The notes: generated from the sequence alone by a model not told the origin. 64,000 nucleotides of DNA from Mesorhizobium sp. L-8-3 (GCF_016756615.1 NZ_AP023262.1:806001-870000), one strand, 5' to 3'. Counted from the first letter of the stretch, positions 35,586 through 44,656 are shown. Program-made: numbers and translations.

Positions 35586-36386
35586 CTATTTGGGCATCGC
35601 GGCAAGGCCGCCATGCCTGTCGGTGTACAGTGGACTAAGGCCGCCGGTCTGCTCAAGCCAACGCCGATAGCCGGAAATTTCGGGTCCTCCCAGGTTGATC
35701 GCAAACTCCACCCCGAATATCGCTAGGACAAAGAACCACTCGCTTTGATCAGTCACAAGAAAATCGAACTCGTGGACGATCTGTTCTGCATTGCCTTCGG
35801 GCCCGAATGTCTTTCCGTCTTGATGATAAATGGTCCTGATGTGAATGGGCCATGGGCTGACATAACCCCTCCTGGCATGATCGCGCAGGACATCAAGCTG
35901 AGCCTCGTCACAAAGGTAGGCAACACCTTCGGGAAACTCGACAAGACGCAAGGCCATCGCTTCCAGCGCGATCTTCGCTAGGAATCGCGAGACAATTGGC
36001 GTATCGGGGAGTTCTCCGGCCAGCGGAAACAGCATCGTTCCTTCCTTAGCCTGGAGAACCCTCGCGAGATCCGGCTCGGAAACCTGAACCGACGTGAAAT
36101 CATACTTCGGATATCGTGTAAGAAGCGCCGGTATATCCGGTGTTATCAATCCGCTTATGGATGGGATATTGCCGCGCTTGCTTTCAAGATCCTGTTGGAA
36201 ACGCAACTGCCGAACGGCTGGCAGATCCAGAAACGGCTTTTCGACCTTTCTGGAAAAGTAGTTATTGCAGCCGTCGCATACGATGCCTCTCGGTAAAACA
36301 TGCCGCTTGTTCCCCAATGATTCAGGAATGACATGCTCGACGCTTTTCGAGGAAGCGGACGGATTCTTGCAGAAAATGCAACGCAC
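35586..36386 (-). CDS. HNH endonuclease-like protein
   Basis: A 266-aa protein with an N-terminal HNH/zinc module: CIFCKN (C3, C6), SVEHVIPESLGN, then CDGCNNYFSRKVEKPF. The remaining 200 residues carry no known domain and may recognise the target. It converges on the kinase gene with 27 bases between them; it could belong to the same defence locus or be independent. HNH proteins of this layout occur in restriction and anti-phage loci. Confidence 0.82.
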   Translation of the reverse strand: MRCIFCKNPSASSKSVEHVIPESLGNKRHVLPRGIVCDGCNNYFSRKVEKPFLDLPAVRQLRFQQDLESKRGNIPSISGLITPDIPALLTRYPKYDFTSVQVSEPDLARVLQAKEGTMLFPLAGELPDTPIVSRFLAKIALEAMALRLVEFPEGVAYLCDEAQLDVLRDHARRGYVSPWPIHIRTIYHQDGKTFGPEGNAEQIVHEFDFLVTDQSEWFFVLAIFGVEFAINLGGPEISGYRRWLEQTGGLSPLYTDRHGGLAAMPK

Positions 36387-36698
36387 AAAATTTCCCCAAG
36401 CAACGAGTTAATTAAATCCAATACGCGACATAGGAATATAGATGATTTTAATGAGCAACGTGAGTGTCACAAGCCACGCGCATCTCCGGTGCGGTTCATA
36501 GCACCGACCGAGCGCGCCGACACTCATGCTGTCCAGAGTAACTTTCTAGCTGTCTGACATCGGCCATCCGCTCACTCTTCGAGAAGGTCGAGCATCCCGT
36601 CTCTCCCAAATCCCATCGTGGTGGAGCAGTATTCAGTGCAGGGAATCAGTTGACAGTGCATAATTGCTGCTGATCGCTGACTAACAACCGGGGGCGCC
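36387..36698. promoter_or_regulatory. Divergent intergenic region
   Basis: About 310 bases between the HNH gene and the 747-aa gene. A TTGACA box is at 36649-36654, about 50 bases before the next start; no other gene or repeat is seen. Confidence 0.35.
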
Positions 36699-38942
36699 GT
36701 GGCTTCAAAAGGTTCGAAAAGAAAAAGCTTTTCTCGGGAGCAGGATGTACAGGACTGGCTAGAATCGATCGTCGCGACGGATATGCTGAGCGAGGTGATC
36801 GACGGGGCCGACGGCATCGAAAGTGCGCTTCGCTGGACCGAGTCCGACGAGTTCTGGCCGACCTTTCCGATCGACTATCTGACCCGCGTGGGCAATCTGC
36901 GCGCGGCACAGCGAGTGCTGGGATCGCTCCACTCGCTCGAACTCGTCAGCAAGAGCAATCGCAGCATCTCCCAGGAAAAGAGGGAGTCTCTCTTCGTCGA
37001 TCTGCTCTATTGCACGCGAGCGACGTCGCAGTTCGTGCTGTTCGAAATCAAGAACCAGAAGGCGACCACACGCGAAGCCGTGTCCGAACTCATGGCCTAT
37101 GAGCACGAGGCGCTGAACCACACACCCTTCTCGAGTGCGAACGACATCATGATGGTCGTTGTCTCGCGCGATTTTCCGCCACTGCTCGAACATGCGGTGA
37201 CCGGCCTCAATACATGGTCGCGGCGCCGAGTGCTGTGCCTGCGATTTGATGATAGCGGCGACAACCCGCGACTCGCCGTTCACATCCCCAAGGCTTGGAG
37301 CGCGATCGGCCAGAAGGGTTTGCCGTCGTCAGGAATGGTGACCGCTGCGATCTCATTCGAGCCGAGGAAGGACCTCGATGAGGGAGAGGTTCATGACATC
37401 TGCTCGACGGCAGTCGCCCTCATGGTGCGCGAGGCCGAACGGACAGGCGGATCGGGCTTCGCGATGGTGGTGCATAACCTGCTCTATCCGGGCATGGCCC
37501 AAGGCCCGTTCCTCCTGCTGGTGGGCGCGGTCAATCCGTTCTGCTTTCTACGTGTCGCGGAGGAAGGCGGCTTTGTCGACAGGGCAAATTCACCGATCGC
37601 CGACTATGTGCTGAGCGACGAGCGCAAACACGATCTTGCGATGTCCTGGGACTGGCTATCTTGCGACGGCGGCGCAGCGACCGAATATCTAAAGGGATAT
37701 GGCCGCGCGACCTGGGAGTCCTTTTCGACATGGCGCGAGATCCGGGATGTTCGGCGGTGGCGCGCCCCCAGCATCACCATGGATCGCCACCTCACGCCCG
37801 TTTCGGTCGATTTCTGGGGCGTGCTCGGCGACTTTGCGCGCGATCTGGTCCGTCACGTTGATCGCATGCGAAACTTCATGCCGGGCTTCGCGCGGCCCGG
37901 GATGGACTGGCGCCACCCCAAGTTCGGCGTCGCCATTCTCGATGAGATCGCGCTCGAAAGTCCGATCGACGGTGGTCAATGGACGTTTTCCGCGATCTTC
38001 GCGCTCGGCATCCGGATGGGACGGCTGAACGCGTTCGGCGCGCAATTTGCCGAGGCTGATGACGACCAGCGGCGAAAGCTCTTGGCGGCCGTTTTCTGGG
38101 CTGAAGCCGACGTTTTCGGCATGCTCCACGAGATCAGCCTTCGCTATATCTCGGCCAAGGAAATCGTCGAGCCACCGCCCAGCTTATCGGTCGGTCGTTA
38201 CGAGAGCGGCAGCGAAGTGTCGGCGAGTTTCTCGGCGTTCGCGCAGTGGTTCGTCGACCATTTCATCGGCACCGACGAAGCGTTTCTGGTCGAGGCGTTC
38301 ATCACCGGCCTCAGGATTTATGCTGTCTTCGATCCGCAGTTCGACGTCTTCGGCGAAAATGCCGATGTCGCGGCCAGTCGTGAAGAGGCGACAGGGCGCG
38401 CCCGTCATTGGCTCAAATGGTCGGTCGTGTCCGCTCTGGGCGACGGACGGGATGCACGCGCTGCCGCCCTGGCGATCAAGGCGAGTTTCGGCGATCGCAT
38501 CCCGCTGGCGAAGGGCAAGGACGAGGCCTTCGAGGCAATTGATGGCTTTGGCTCGGACCTGCTGATTGACAAGCTGTTCCTTGAAATTCCTCGAATCATG
38601 GATAGCTGGCATCCGCAACTCGCGCACACGCTCGCGCCGATGGCATTGGTCGACCATGATTGGGACTGGTACCAAGAGCAGATCCTCGCCGCCCGGGCGC
38701 GAGGCGAGAAGAATCCATGCATCTTTCTCGGTGCCGGCGGCCAGTTGGGCATCGGCCGCATTCCAGACGAGCACTTGGCGCCGCATGTCGAGGATTGGCA
38801 AACCCATGTGCTGTTCGTGGACAATGAAGCCGGGTTCGAGATAACTCTGGTTGTTAGCTGGGCCAGCCTCCGCGCCGGCAACGCACCTGGCATGCGGCTG
38901 CGGGATGGATCGCCTGCGTTCGTTGGAGATAGTGACGAATGA
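36699..38942 (+). CDS. 747-aa protein with N-terminal D...ExK nuclease-like core
   Basis: Start GTG at 36699 following GGGGG. Residues about 98-135 read VDLLYCTRATSQFVLFEIKNQ...REAVSELMAYEHEA: Asp then E-x-K with a following helix, as in PD-(D/E)XK nucleases that are often found in restriction systems. The remaining 600 residues match nothing recognised. The next gene begins in its stop codon (ATGA) but is decayed, so this may be one half of a former two-gene defence unit. GC content is somewhat higher than that of the operon at 32.7-35.6 kb. Confidence 0.75.
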   Translation: MASKGSKRKSFSREQDVQDWLESIVATDMLSEVIDGADGIESALRWTESDEFWPTFPIDYLTRVGNLRAAQRVLGSLHSLELVSKSNRSISQEKRESLFVDLLYCTRATSQFVLFEIKNQKATTREAVSELMAYEHEALNHTPFSSANDIMMVVVSRDFPPLLEHAVTGLNTWSRRRVLCLRFDDSGDNPRLAVHIPKAWSAIGQKGLPSSGMVTAAISFEPRKDLDEGEVHDICSTAVALMVREAERTGGSGFAMVVHNLLYPGMAQGPFLLLVGAVNPFCFLRVAEEGGFVDRANSPIADYVLSDERKHDLAMSWDWLSCDGGAATEYLKGYGRATWESFSTWREIRDVRRWRAPSITMDRHLTPVSVDFWGVLGDFARDLVRHVDRMRNFMPGFARPGMDWRHPKFGVAILDEIALESPIDGGQWTFSAIFALGIRMGRLNAFGAQFAEADDDQRRKLLAAVFWAEADVFGMLHEISLRYISAKEIVEPPPSLSVGRYESGSEVSASFSAFAQWFVDHFIGTDEAFLVEAFITGLRIYAVFDPQFDVFGENADVAASREEATGRARHWLKWSVVSALGDGRDARAAALAIKASFGDRIPLAKGKDEAFEAIDGFGSDLLIDKLFLEIPRIMDSWHPQLAHTLAPMALVDHDWDWYQEQILAARARGEKNPCIFLGAGGQLGIGRIPDEHLAPHVEDWQTHVLFVDNEAGFEITLVVSWASLRAGNAPGMRLRDGSPAFVGDSDE

Positions 38943-39221
38943 ACTACGGCGGTCAGCGAAAACACCTTCCCGCGTCGACATCTTCGTAAGCCCGTTCCAT
39001 CTGGGGCGAGTTCGTCTTCAATCTCGGCATCGGCGGGCGGTGTTCTCGTCGATGGTCCCGATGCGCACGACGCCTCACGCGGGCAGTTTTCGGACATGCT
39101 GCGGATGCTGGAGACAAATCGTCTTAAGGATTTTCACTTCACCTTGGAGGATGAAGCCGACGGCTCTTGGCCAGTCTACAGTTGGGGAATGTCGGCAACG
39201 AGCGCCACAGGAGGGCATTAG
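38939..39221 (+). pseudogene. Decayed partner gene of the 747-aa protein
   Basis: ATG at 38939 overlaps the upstream stop, giving MNYGGQRKHLPASTSS then a TAA. Coding-like sequence continues past it (RSIWGEFVFNLGIGG) and, after a shift of frame, as VLVDGPDAHDASRGQFSDMLRMLETN ... DGSWPVYSW to a stop at 39221. At least one nonsense change and one frameshift are needed to explain this. The left direct repeat begins where the remnant ends. Confidence 0.6.
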
Positions 39222-39268
39222 AGGGCTATAGCGTAGACTTCTCATCATCGCCCGGTGCGGCGCGCCAA
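39210..39268 (+). repeat. Direct repeat, left copy (flanks redox island)
   Basis: Imperfect match to 46901-46963: GAGGGCTATAGCGTAGAC, TTCTCATCATC and CCCGGTGCGG blocks. The complement reads WRAAPGDDE, with a 4-base deletion relative to the right copy. Confidence 0.65.
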
Positions 39269-39630
39269 ATATCGCCGATTACCGCACAAATTGAAGTATT
39301 TTATCTTTTATATTCAGTTAGATAGTGTTCGGCCGCGCCGTTGAAGATGTAGTTCACGTATGCCCCACCACTTAGCATGGGCACCTGGGAGTGGGTGTCG
39401 TCTCATTCCGTGCTGGTTTTTCAACAATCTTCGCCCAGCGAAACTGAAAGGCAGTCCGCGCGACTTGCCTCACGACAAGCAGCGATGAGCGCATCCTGGG
39501 GTCCGCCAGTCCAAGGGCACGCAGGAATGTTTCGTCCTGGATCAGCTCTTGTCGATCACGATTCGCCGTGCGGTAGACGCCGTGATTCTCAGGTCAGATC
39601 CGGGCGTCTCTGGGCTCCGGACAGAGCCAT
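39222..39630. other. Intergenic region with repeat and possible remnant
   Basis: About 410 bases between the decayed gene and tetR, holding the rest of the left repeat and the open frame at 39372-39593. No intact gene is seen. Confidence 0.4.
39372..39593 (-). pseudogene. Unidentified coding remnant
   Basis: An open frame of 73 codons with protein-like composition (RQELIQDETFLRALGLADPR, then SLLVVRQVARTAFQFRW) but no start codon at its head. It precedes the tetR stop by 38 bases on the same strand. Possibly the end of a gene truncated at the island boundary; family not recognised. Confidence 0.35.
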
Positions 39631-40194
39631 CTAGCTGGCAGATGCCGGACTGATCCCGGCATCGATCCAATCACGCGCCTGCGCCAGGACCTCATCCGAA
39701 AGCGCTGGATCGTCTACCGCCCGGGCGAGGATCACGGCCCCCACCATCGCTGCAAAGCTTCCGATCGCCACGCGGCGTCTGTCTGCCGCATCCAGCTCCG
39801 GGAGCGCCTTGCCGATACGGTCGATCTGAGAGCGAAGGCCTTCCGTCATGGCCGAACGTGCAGCCGGGGCCTGAAGGCGTACCGCCGCGGCAAGGGCAGC
39901 CGTCGGACACCCACCGGCGCAGTTGTCGCGATGCCGGGGTGACAGATAGGCCTCGGCATAAGCGCGAAGATCGCCTCCTGCGCCTGCGTCGACGGCGAGG
40001 ACATGGGCAAGACTCTGCGCGATCAGATCATCCTTCGAGCTGAAGTGGCCATAGAATCCGCCATGAGTGAGCCCGGCAGCTTTCATCACCTCCGCCACGC
40101 CGACCGCGTCGAACCCCTTGTCGCGAAACAGCCGGCTGGCCTCATCCAGGATCCGGCGACGGTTCTCCGCCATCTGCTCTCGACTAACCTTCAT
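39631..40194 (-). CDS. TetR-family repressor (NemR-like context)
   Basis: A 187-aa regulator from ATG at 40194, with GGAG eight bases upstream. The TetR HTH is clear (RRRILDEASRLFRDKGFDAVGVAEVMKAAGLTHGGFYGHFSSKDDL). A Cys pair in NCAGGCPTAALA at the start of the ligand domain is notable because NemR of E. coli senses electrophiles by cysteine, and like nemR this gene adjoins an old yellow enzyme gene, here divergently. Two ATGAT/ATCAT-type dyads lie in the shared promoter region. Confidence 0.9.
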   Translation of the reverse strand: MKVSREQMAENRRRILDEASRLFRDKGFDAVGVAEVMKAAGLTHGGFYGHFSSKDDLIAQSLAHVLAVDAGAGGDLRAYAEAYLSPRHRDNCAGGCPTAALAAAVRLQAPAARSAMTEGLRSQIDRIGKALPELDAADRRRVAIGSFAAMVGAVILARAVDDPALSDEVLAQARDWIDAGISPASAS

Positions 40195-40228
40195 TTCAAA
40201 ATTCTCCGCGAGCGTCATTGACATTTAC

Positions 40229-40271
40229 ATGATGGCTATCATATTTAGGTGCAATCATGATAATCGTCATG
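40229..40271. promoter_or_regulatory. TetR operators between tetR and OYE gene
   Basis: ATGAT-N4-ATCAT at 40229-40242 and CATGA-N6-TCATG at 40256-40271, two related dyads 27 bases apart in an AT-rich divergent region. Confidence 0.65.
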
Positions 40272-40304
40272 AATATAAGCACGAACACGAAAGAGAGCAA
40301 CCCT

Positions 40305-41279
40305 ATGACCGAGTATTACGGCCAGCGCGCTTCGGCCGGCCTGCTGATCTCCGAGGCCACGCAGATCTCGCAGCAGGGACAGGGTTACCAGGATACGCCC
40401 GGCATCTACTCGCAGGCCCAGATCGACGGCTGGCGCAAGGTCACCACCGCCGTGCACGCCAAGGGCGGGCGGATTTTCCTGCAGCTCTGGCATGTCGGCC
40501 GCGTCTCGCACGTCGATCTCCAGGAGGACGGGGCGGCGCCGGTTGCACCCTCGGCGATCCGGGCCGCGACCAAGACGTTTGCCAATAATAGCTTCGTCGA
40601 TGTCTCGGAGCCGCGCGCACTCGAACTGGACGAACTGCCGGGCATCGTTGAGGACTTCCGCAAAGCAGCCGCGAACGCGATTGCCGCGGGCTTCGACGGT
40701 GTCGAGATCCATGGCGCAAACGGCTATCTGCTCGACCAATTCGCCAAGGACGGCGCCAATGTCCGCACCGATGCTTACGGCGGCTCGGTCGAGAACCGCG
40801 CTCGTCTGATGCTGGAGGTCACGGCCGCGGTGGTCGAGGAAGTTGGCGCCGCGCGCACCGGCATCCGCATTTCGCCCGTCTCGCCCGCGAACGGCGTTTC
40901 GAGCAGTGATGCTCAGGCGCAGTTCGACTACATCGTCGATCAACTCAATGCCCTGGGGATCGTCTACATCCACGTCGTCGAGGGCGCCACGGGCGGGCCG
41001 CGCGACGTCGCGCCGTTCGATTTCGGATCGCTCCGTCGGCGCTTCAGGAACACCTATATCGCCAACAACGGTTATGATCTCGACCTTGCGACGTCGCGGT
41101 TGGCGGAAGACAAGGCCGATCTGTTCGCCTTCGGCCGGCCGTATATCGCCAACCCGGACCTCGTGGAACGGCTGAAGACGCGTACGCCTTTGGCGCAGTT
41201 CAACCCCGCGACGCTCTATGGCGGTGACTCCGCCGGCTACACCGACTATCCCGCCCTCAGCACCACGACCAATCCCTGA
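40305..41279 (+). CDS. Old yellow enzyme-type flavin oxidoreductase, short N terminus
   Basis: A 324-aa protein of the NemA/OYE family, which reduces activated C=C bonds and nitrate esters with FMN and NAD(P)H. Matches include YYGQRASAGLLISEATQISQQG, FLQLWHVGRVSH (FMN Gln) and GVEIHGANGYLLDQF (active-site His and Asn). The family normally has about 35-40 further residues at the front (the LxLPNRIVMAPMTR strand that contacts FMN). Here the first available starts give MTEYYGQRAS or a 16-residue unrelated extension from 40257. ATG at 40305 follows AGAGAG. Confidence 0.9.
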   Translation: MTEYYGQRASAGLLISEATQISQQGQGYQDTPGIYSQAQIDGWRKVTTAVHAKGGRIFLQLWHVGRVSHVDLQEDGAAPVAPSAIRAATKTFANNSFVDVSEPRALELDELPGIVEDFRKAAANAIAAGFDGVEIHGANGYLLDQFAKDGANVRTDAYGGSVENRARLMLEVTAAVVEEVGAARTGIRISPVSPANGVSSSDAQAQFDYIVDQLNALGIVYIHVVEGATGGPRDVAPFDFGSLRRRFRNTYIANNGYDLDLATSRLAEDKADLFAFGRPYIANPDLVERLKTRTPLAQFNPATLYGGDSAGYTDYPALSTTTNP

Positions 41280-41347
41280 CCCGTCGAACCCGCGCGGCAT
41301 GCATTGCGCGCCGGTCGCGGAACGCCATCCCTTCGGAGATCGTCACC

Positions 41348-41800
41348 ATGCAGATTCTGAATCGGTCCGCCTTCCTCGCGCTCAGTCTCGGAGCAATGAT
41401 CGTCTCGCTGCCGGCGCAGGCGCAGAATGCCTCGCCCGTCGGCTTGTGGAGGAATGTCGACGATGTCAGCGGCAAACCGAGGGCTCTGATCCGTATCACG
41501 GAAACGGGCGGCGTCCTGCAAGGCAAAGTCGAAAAGGTCTTCCTCGCCCCGAATGAAAGCCCGATCTGCACGAAATGCGACGGCGCCTTGAAGAATGCGC
41601 CCGTCGTCGGCCTCACGATCCTGTCCGGCCTGAAGAAGGACGGGGCCGAATATACCGGCGGCCAGATCCTCGATCCCGACAGCGGCAAGGTCTACAGCAG
41701 CAAAATCCGGCTGACGGATGGCGGCAAGAAGCTCAACGTCCGCGGCTACATCGGTGTCTCGATGCTCGGTCGCTCGCAGATCTGGCTGCGCCAGGAATAA
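41348..41800 (+). CDS. DUF2147 exported protein
   Basis: A 150-aa protein with a Sec signal (FLALSLGAMIVSLPAQA). The mature part matches DUF2147 (SPVGLWRNVDDVSGKPRALIRI, DPDSGKVYSSKIRLTDGG, VRGYIGVSMLGRSQIWLR), a lipocalin-like periplasmic family with unknown ligand. It lies in the middle of the redox operon, 68 bases after the OYE stop. Confidence 0.92.
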   Translation: MQILNRSAFLALSLGAMIVSLPAQAQNASPVGLWRNVDDVSGKPRALIRITETGGVLQGKVEKVFLAPNESPICTKCDGALKNAPVVGLTILSGLKKDGAEYTGGQILDPDSGKVYSSKIRLTDGGKKLNVRGYIGVSMLGRSQIWLRQE

Positions 41801-41859
41801 GGGTCTGGATCGGCAGGACGGCTGCTCGATCCGGAGCAGATCATTTGGAAAGAAACGCC

Positions 41860-42861
41860 ATGAGAGCCTTCATCGTCGATCGATACAAGAAGAAGGGCGC
41901 CCTGCGCTTCGGCGAGATGCCGGAGCCGGCGCTGCGGGATGACGACGTCCTGGTTGAGGTCCATGCGGCCGGACTCAACCTTCTGGATTCGAAGGTACGG
42001 GATGGAGAATTCAAGCTCATCCTGCCGTACCGTCCGCCCTTCATCCTCGGGCACGACGTGGCCGGAACCGTGGTTCGGGTCGGATCCAAGGTCCGGCAAT
42101 GCAAGCCGGGCGATGAGGTCTATGCCCGGCCGCGCGACGGCCGTATCGGGACATTCGCGGAGTTCATCGCCGTGAACGAAGCCGACGTGGCGCTGAAGCC
42201 CAGGAACATCAGCATGGAGGAAGCGGCTTCCATCCCTCTGGTCGGGCTTACCGCCTGGCAGGTGCTGGTCGAGCAAGCCGGTCTGCGAAAAGGGCAGAAG
42301 GTCCTCATACACGCGGGCTCCGGCGGCGTGGGCACTTTCGCCATTCAGCTTGCCAAGCATCTCGGCGCGACCGTCGCGACGACGGCGAGCGCCGCCAACG
42401 CCGCGATGGTGAAGGAACTGGGGGCGGACGTCGTCATCGACTATCGCAGCCGGAAGTTCGAGGAAGAGTTGTCGGGCTACGACGTTGTCCTCAATAGCCT
42501 CGACGCCACGACGCTGGAAAAATCGCTGAAGGCCCTGAGGCCCGGCGGCAAGCTGATCTCCATCTCCGGCCCGCCCGATCCCGCCTTCGCACGCGGCCAG
42601 GGCTTGAATGTGGTGCTCCGGCTCGTGCTGCGCCTGATGAGCGCGGGCATCCGCCGCAAGGCGAAGCGGGCGGGTGTCGACTATTCCTTCCTCTTCATGC
42701 GCGCCGATGGCGAGCAACTCGGCCGTATCACGAAGCTGATCGAAGACGGCACCATCCGTCCGGTCGTCGATCGTGCCTTCCCCTTCGAGCAATTGAACGA
42801 AGCCTTGGCCTACATCGACACCGGCCGCGCCAAGGGGAAGGTCGTCGTCACGCTGAAGTGA
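41860..42861 (+). CDS. MDR-type NAD(P)-dependent oxidoreductase (quinone/enone reductase-like)
   Basis: A 333-aa protein from ATG at 41860. GroES-like N-terminal half (FILGHDVAGTVVRVG) and Rossmann half with GSGGVGTFAIQLAKHLGA (~150) match medium-chain reductases of the zeta-crystallin/RTN4IP1 type. The catalytic zinc ligands of alcohol dehydrogenases are absent, as usual for quinone or alkenal reductases. Fits electrophile detoxification with OYE, SDR and AKR in this operon. Confidence 0.92.
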   Translation: MRAFIVDRYKKKGALRFGEMPEPALRDDDVLVEVHAAGLNLLDSKVRDGEFKLILPYRPPFILGHDVAGTVVRVGSKVRQCKPGDEVYARPRDGRIGTFAEFIAVNEADVALKPRNISMEEAASIPLVGLTAWQVLVEQAGLRKGQKVLIHAGSGGVGTFAIQLAKHLGATVATTASAANAAMVKELGADVVIDYRSRKFEEELSGYDVVLNSLDATTLEKSLKALRPGGKLISISGPPDPAFARGQGLNVVLRLVLRLMSAGIRRKAKRAGVDYSFLFMRADGEQLGRITKLIEDGTIRPVVDRAFPFEQLNEALAYIDTGRAKGKVVVTLK

Positions 42862-42889
42862 CGCGATATCCCGAGAAAAGGACTCAACC

Positions 42890-43741
42890 ATGGCCACCCA
42901 CACCCGAAGCGCAGACTGGGAGACGGCGCCCACCCACCACGTCGAGGCTGCCGGCACCCTCTTCGCCTATCGCCGCCTCGGGCCTGACGCCGGCGTGCCG
43001 GTGGTGCTGCTCAATCATTGGGGCGCGAACCTCGACAATTTCGATCCCCGCATCGTCGAGGGTCTGGCGGCGGATCGGGCGGTCTATGCGCTCGACTATC
43101 GCGGCATCGGCAAGTCGGGCGGCAGAGCCCCGCTCACCATAGCAGAAATGGCCAGCGACACGATCGCCGCCATACGCGCGCTAGGCCTGACGTCGGTTGA
43201 CCTGATCGGGTTCTCGCTGGGCGGCTTCGTCGCGCAACAGATCATGTTCGACGCGCCCGATCTCGTCCGCCGCGCCATCCTGGCCGGCACGGGTCCTGCG
43301 GGTGGGGCCGGAATCGAACGGGTCGGTCCGGTGTCGTGGCCACTCATCATCAAAGGGCTGCTGACCTTCCGCGATCCCAAATTCTATCTCTTCTTCACGT
43401 CGAGCGCGGCAGGCAAGCGAGCGGCCTCCGAGTTCCTTGCACGATTGAAGGAGCGGACGAGGGATCGTGACAGGGCGGTCTCGCCGAAATCCTTTCTGCG
43501 CCAGCTCAAGGCGATCAAGGCCTGGGGCCTCCAGCCGCCGCAGCCGCTGGACACCGTCCGCACGCCCGTTCTCGTGGCGAACGGCGATCACGACATCATG
43601 GTGCCGAGCGAGAACTCGACCGACCTGGCGCGCCGCATCCCTGGGGCCGAACTCGTCCTTTACCCCGACGCCGGGCATGGCGGCATTTTTCAGTATCACG
43701 ATCCCTTCCTGGCCAAGGCAAAGGGCTTTCTCGGCGCCTGA
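42890..43741 (+). CDS. Alpha/beta hydrolase
   Basis: A 283-aa hydrolase. The oxyanion/NHWG region, nucleophile elbow GFSLGG (Ser ~107), Asp in NGDHDIMVP (~230) and His in DAGHGG (~261) give a full triad. Substrate unknown; related proteins are esterases or haloperoxidase-like enzymes. Confidence 0.92.
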   Translation: MATHTRSADWETAPTHHVEAAGTLFAYRRLGPDAGVPVVLLNHWGANLDNFDPRIVEGLAADRAVYALDYRGIGKSGGRAPLTIAEMASDTIAAIRALGLTSVDLIGFSLGGFVAQQIMFDAPDLVRRAILAGTGPAGGAGIERVGPVSWPLIIKGLLTFRDPKFYLFFTSSAAGKRAASEFLARLKERTRDRDRAVSPKSFLRQLKAIKAWGLQPPQPLDTVRTPVLVANGDHDIMVPSENSTDLARRIPGAELVLYPDAGHGGIFQYHDPFLAKAKGFLGA

Positions 43742-43786
43742 TCGACGCGGGTCGTTAAGGGACGCGCAACAGATTTGGAGACAGCG

Positions 43787-44602
43787 GTGAACTCAAATTC
43801 CAAAAGGACCGCTCTTGTTACGGGGGCCTCTTCCGGCATCGGAAAAGCGAGCGCCGAGGTCCTGGCACGCGCCGGCTTCACGGTCTTCGGCACGAGCCGC
43901 AAGCCGAGTGGCAACAGCGCGGGCCAGGTCTCGATGCTGGCTTGTGACGTAACCAATGAGGCTTCTGTGGCTTCGCTGGTTTCGACCGTGCTAGCAAACA
44001 CCGGGCGTATCGACATTCTCGTCAACAATGCCGGCTTGGGCATGTTCGGAGGCGCCGAAGAATCCTCGGTCGCTCAGGTTCAAAGCCTGTTCGATGTCAA
44101 TTTGTTCGGGGTCATGCGGATGACCAACGCCGTACTGCCCTCGATGCGGCGTCAGGGCGAAGGCCGCATCATCAATATCAGTTCGGCGCTCGGGTTCGTG
44201 CCGGCGCCCTATTCGGCGCATTACGCGGCGAGCAAATACGCGCTCGAAGGCTATTCGGAGTCACTCGACCATGAAATCCGCGGCTTCAACATCCGCGTCT
44301 CGTTGATTGAACCGGGCACCGTTCAAGGCTCCTTCGACCATAGCTCGCTGGAACCGGATTCCATGATGACGGAATATGACGCTGGGCGCGCCTGGGTGCA
44401 TGGATTTTACGAGAAATCGAAGCTGACGGCTGACACGCCCGAAGACGTGGCGGACGCCGTGCTTCGGGCGGCGACGGCCAGGCACCAACGGCAACGCTAC
44501 ACCGTGGGCAAGGTCGCGTGGCAAGTCAGCCTGCTGCGACGGCTCATGCCTGCGAGCATGTTCGACAAGGCCTTGCGCCAGCAGTTCCGCATGCCGGGCT
44601 GA
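43787..44602 (+). CDS. Short-chain dehydrogenase/reductase
   Basis: A 271-aa SDR; GTG at 43787 is chosen for the GGAG six bases upstream, though a TTG at 43775 exists. TGASSGIGKA cofactor loop near residue 10, NNAG, catalytic Ser and Y-x3-K (HYAASKYALEG, ~146-150). Resembles oxidoreductases acting on carbonyls of small metabolites. Part of the redox operon. Confidence 0.92.
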   Translation: MNSNSKRTALVTGASSGIGKASAEVLARAGFTVFGTSRKPSGNSAGQVSMLACDVTNEASVASLVSTVLANTGRIDILVNNAGLGMFGGAEESSVAQVQSLFDVNLFGVMRMTNAVLPSMRRQGEGRIINISSALGFVPAPYSAHYAASKYALEGYSESLDHEIRGFNIRVSLIEPGTVQGSFDHSSLEPDSMMTEYDAGRAWVHGFYEKSKLTADTPEDVADAVLRAATARHQRQRYTVGKVAWQVSLLRRLMPASMFDKALRQQFRMPG

Positions 44603-44656
44603 TCGAGGCCGTCCCAGGCAGCCTAACCGCCCAGTCCCACCAACAAGGATAACGTT

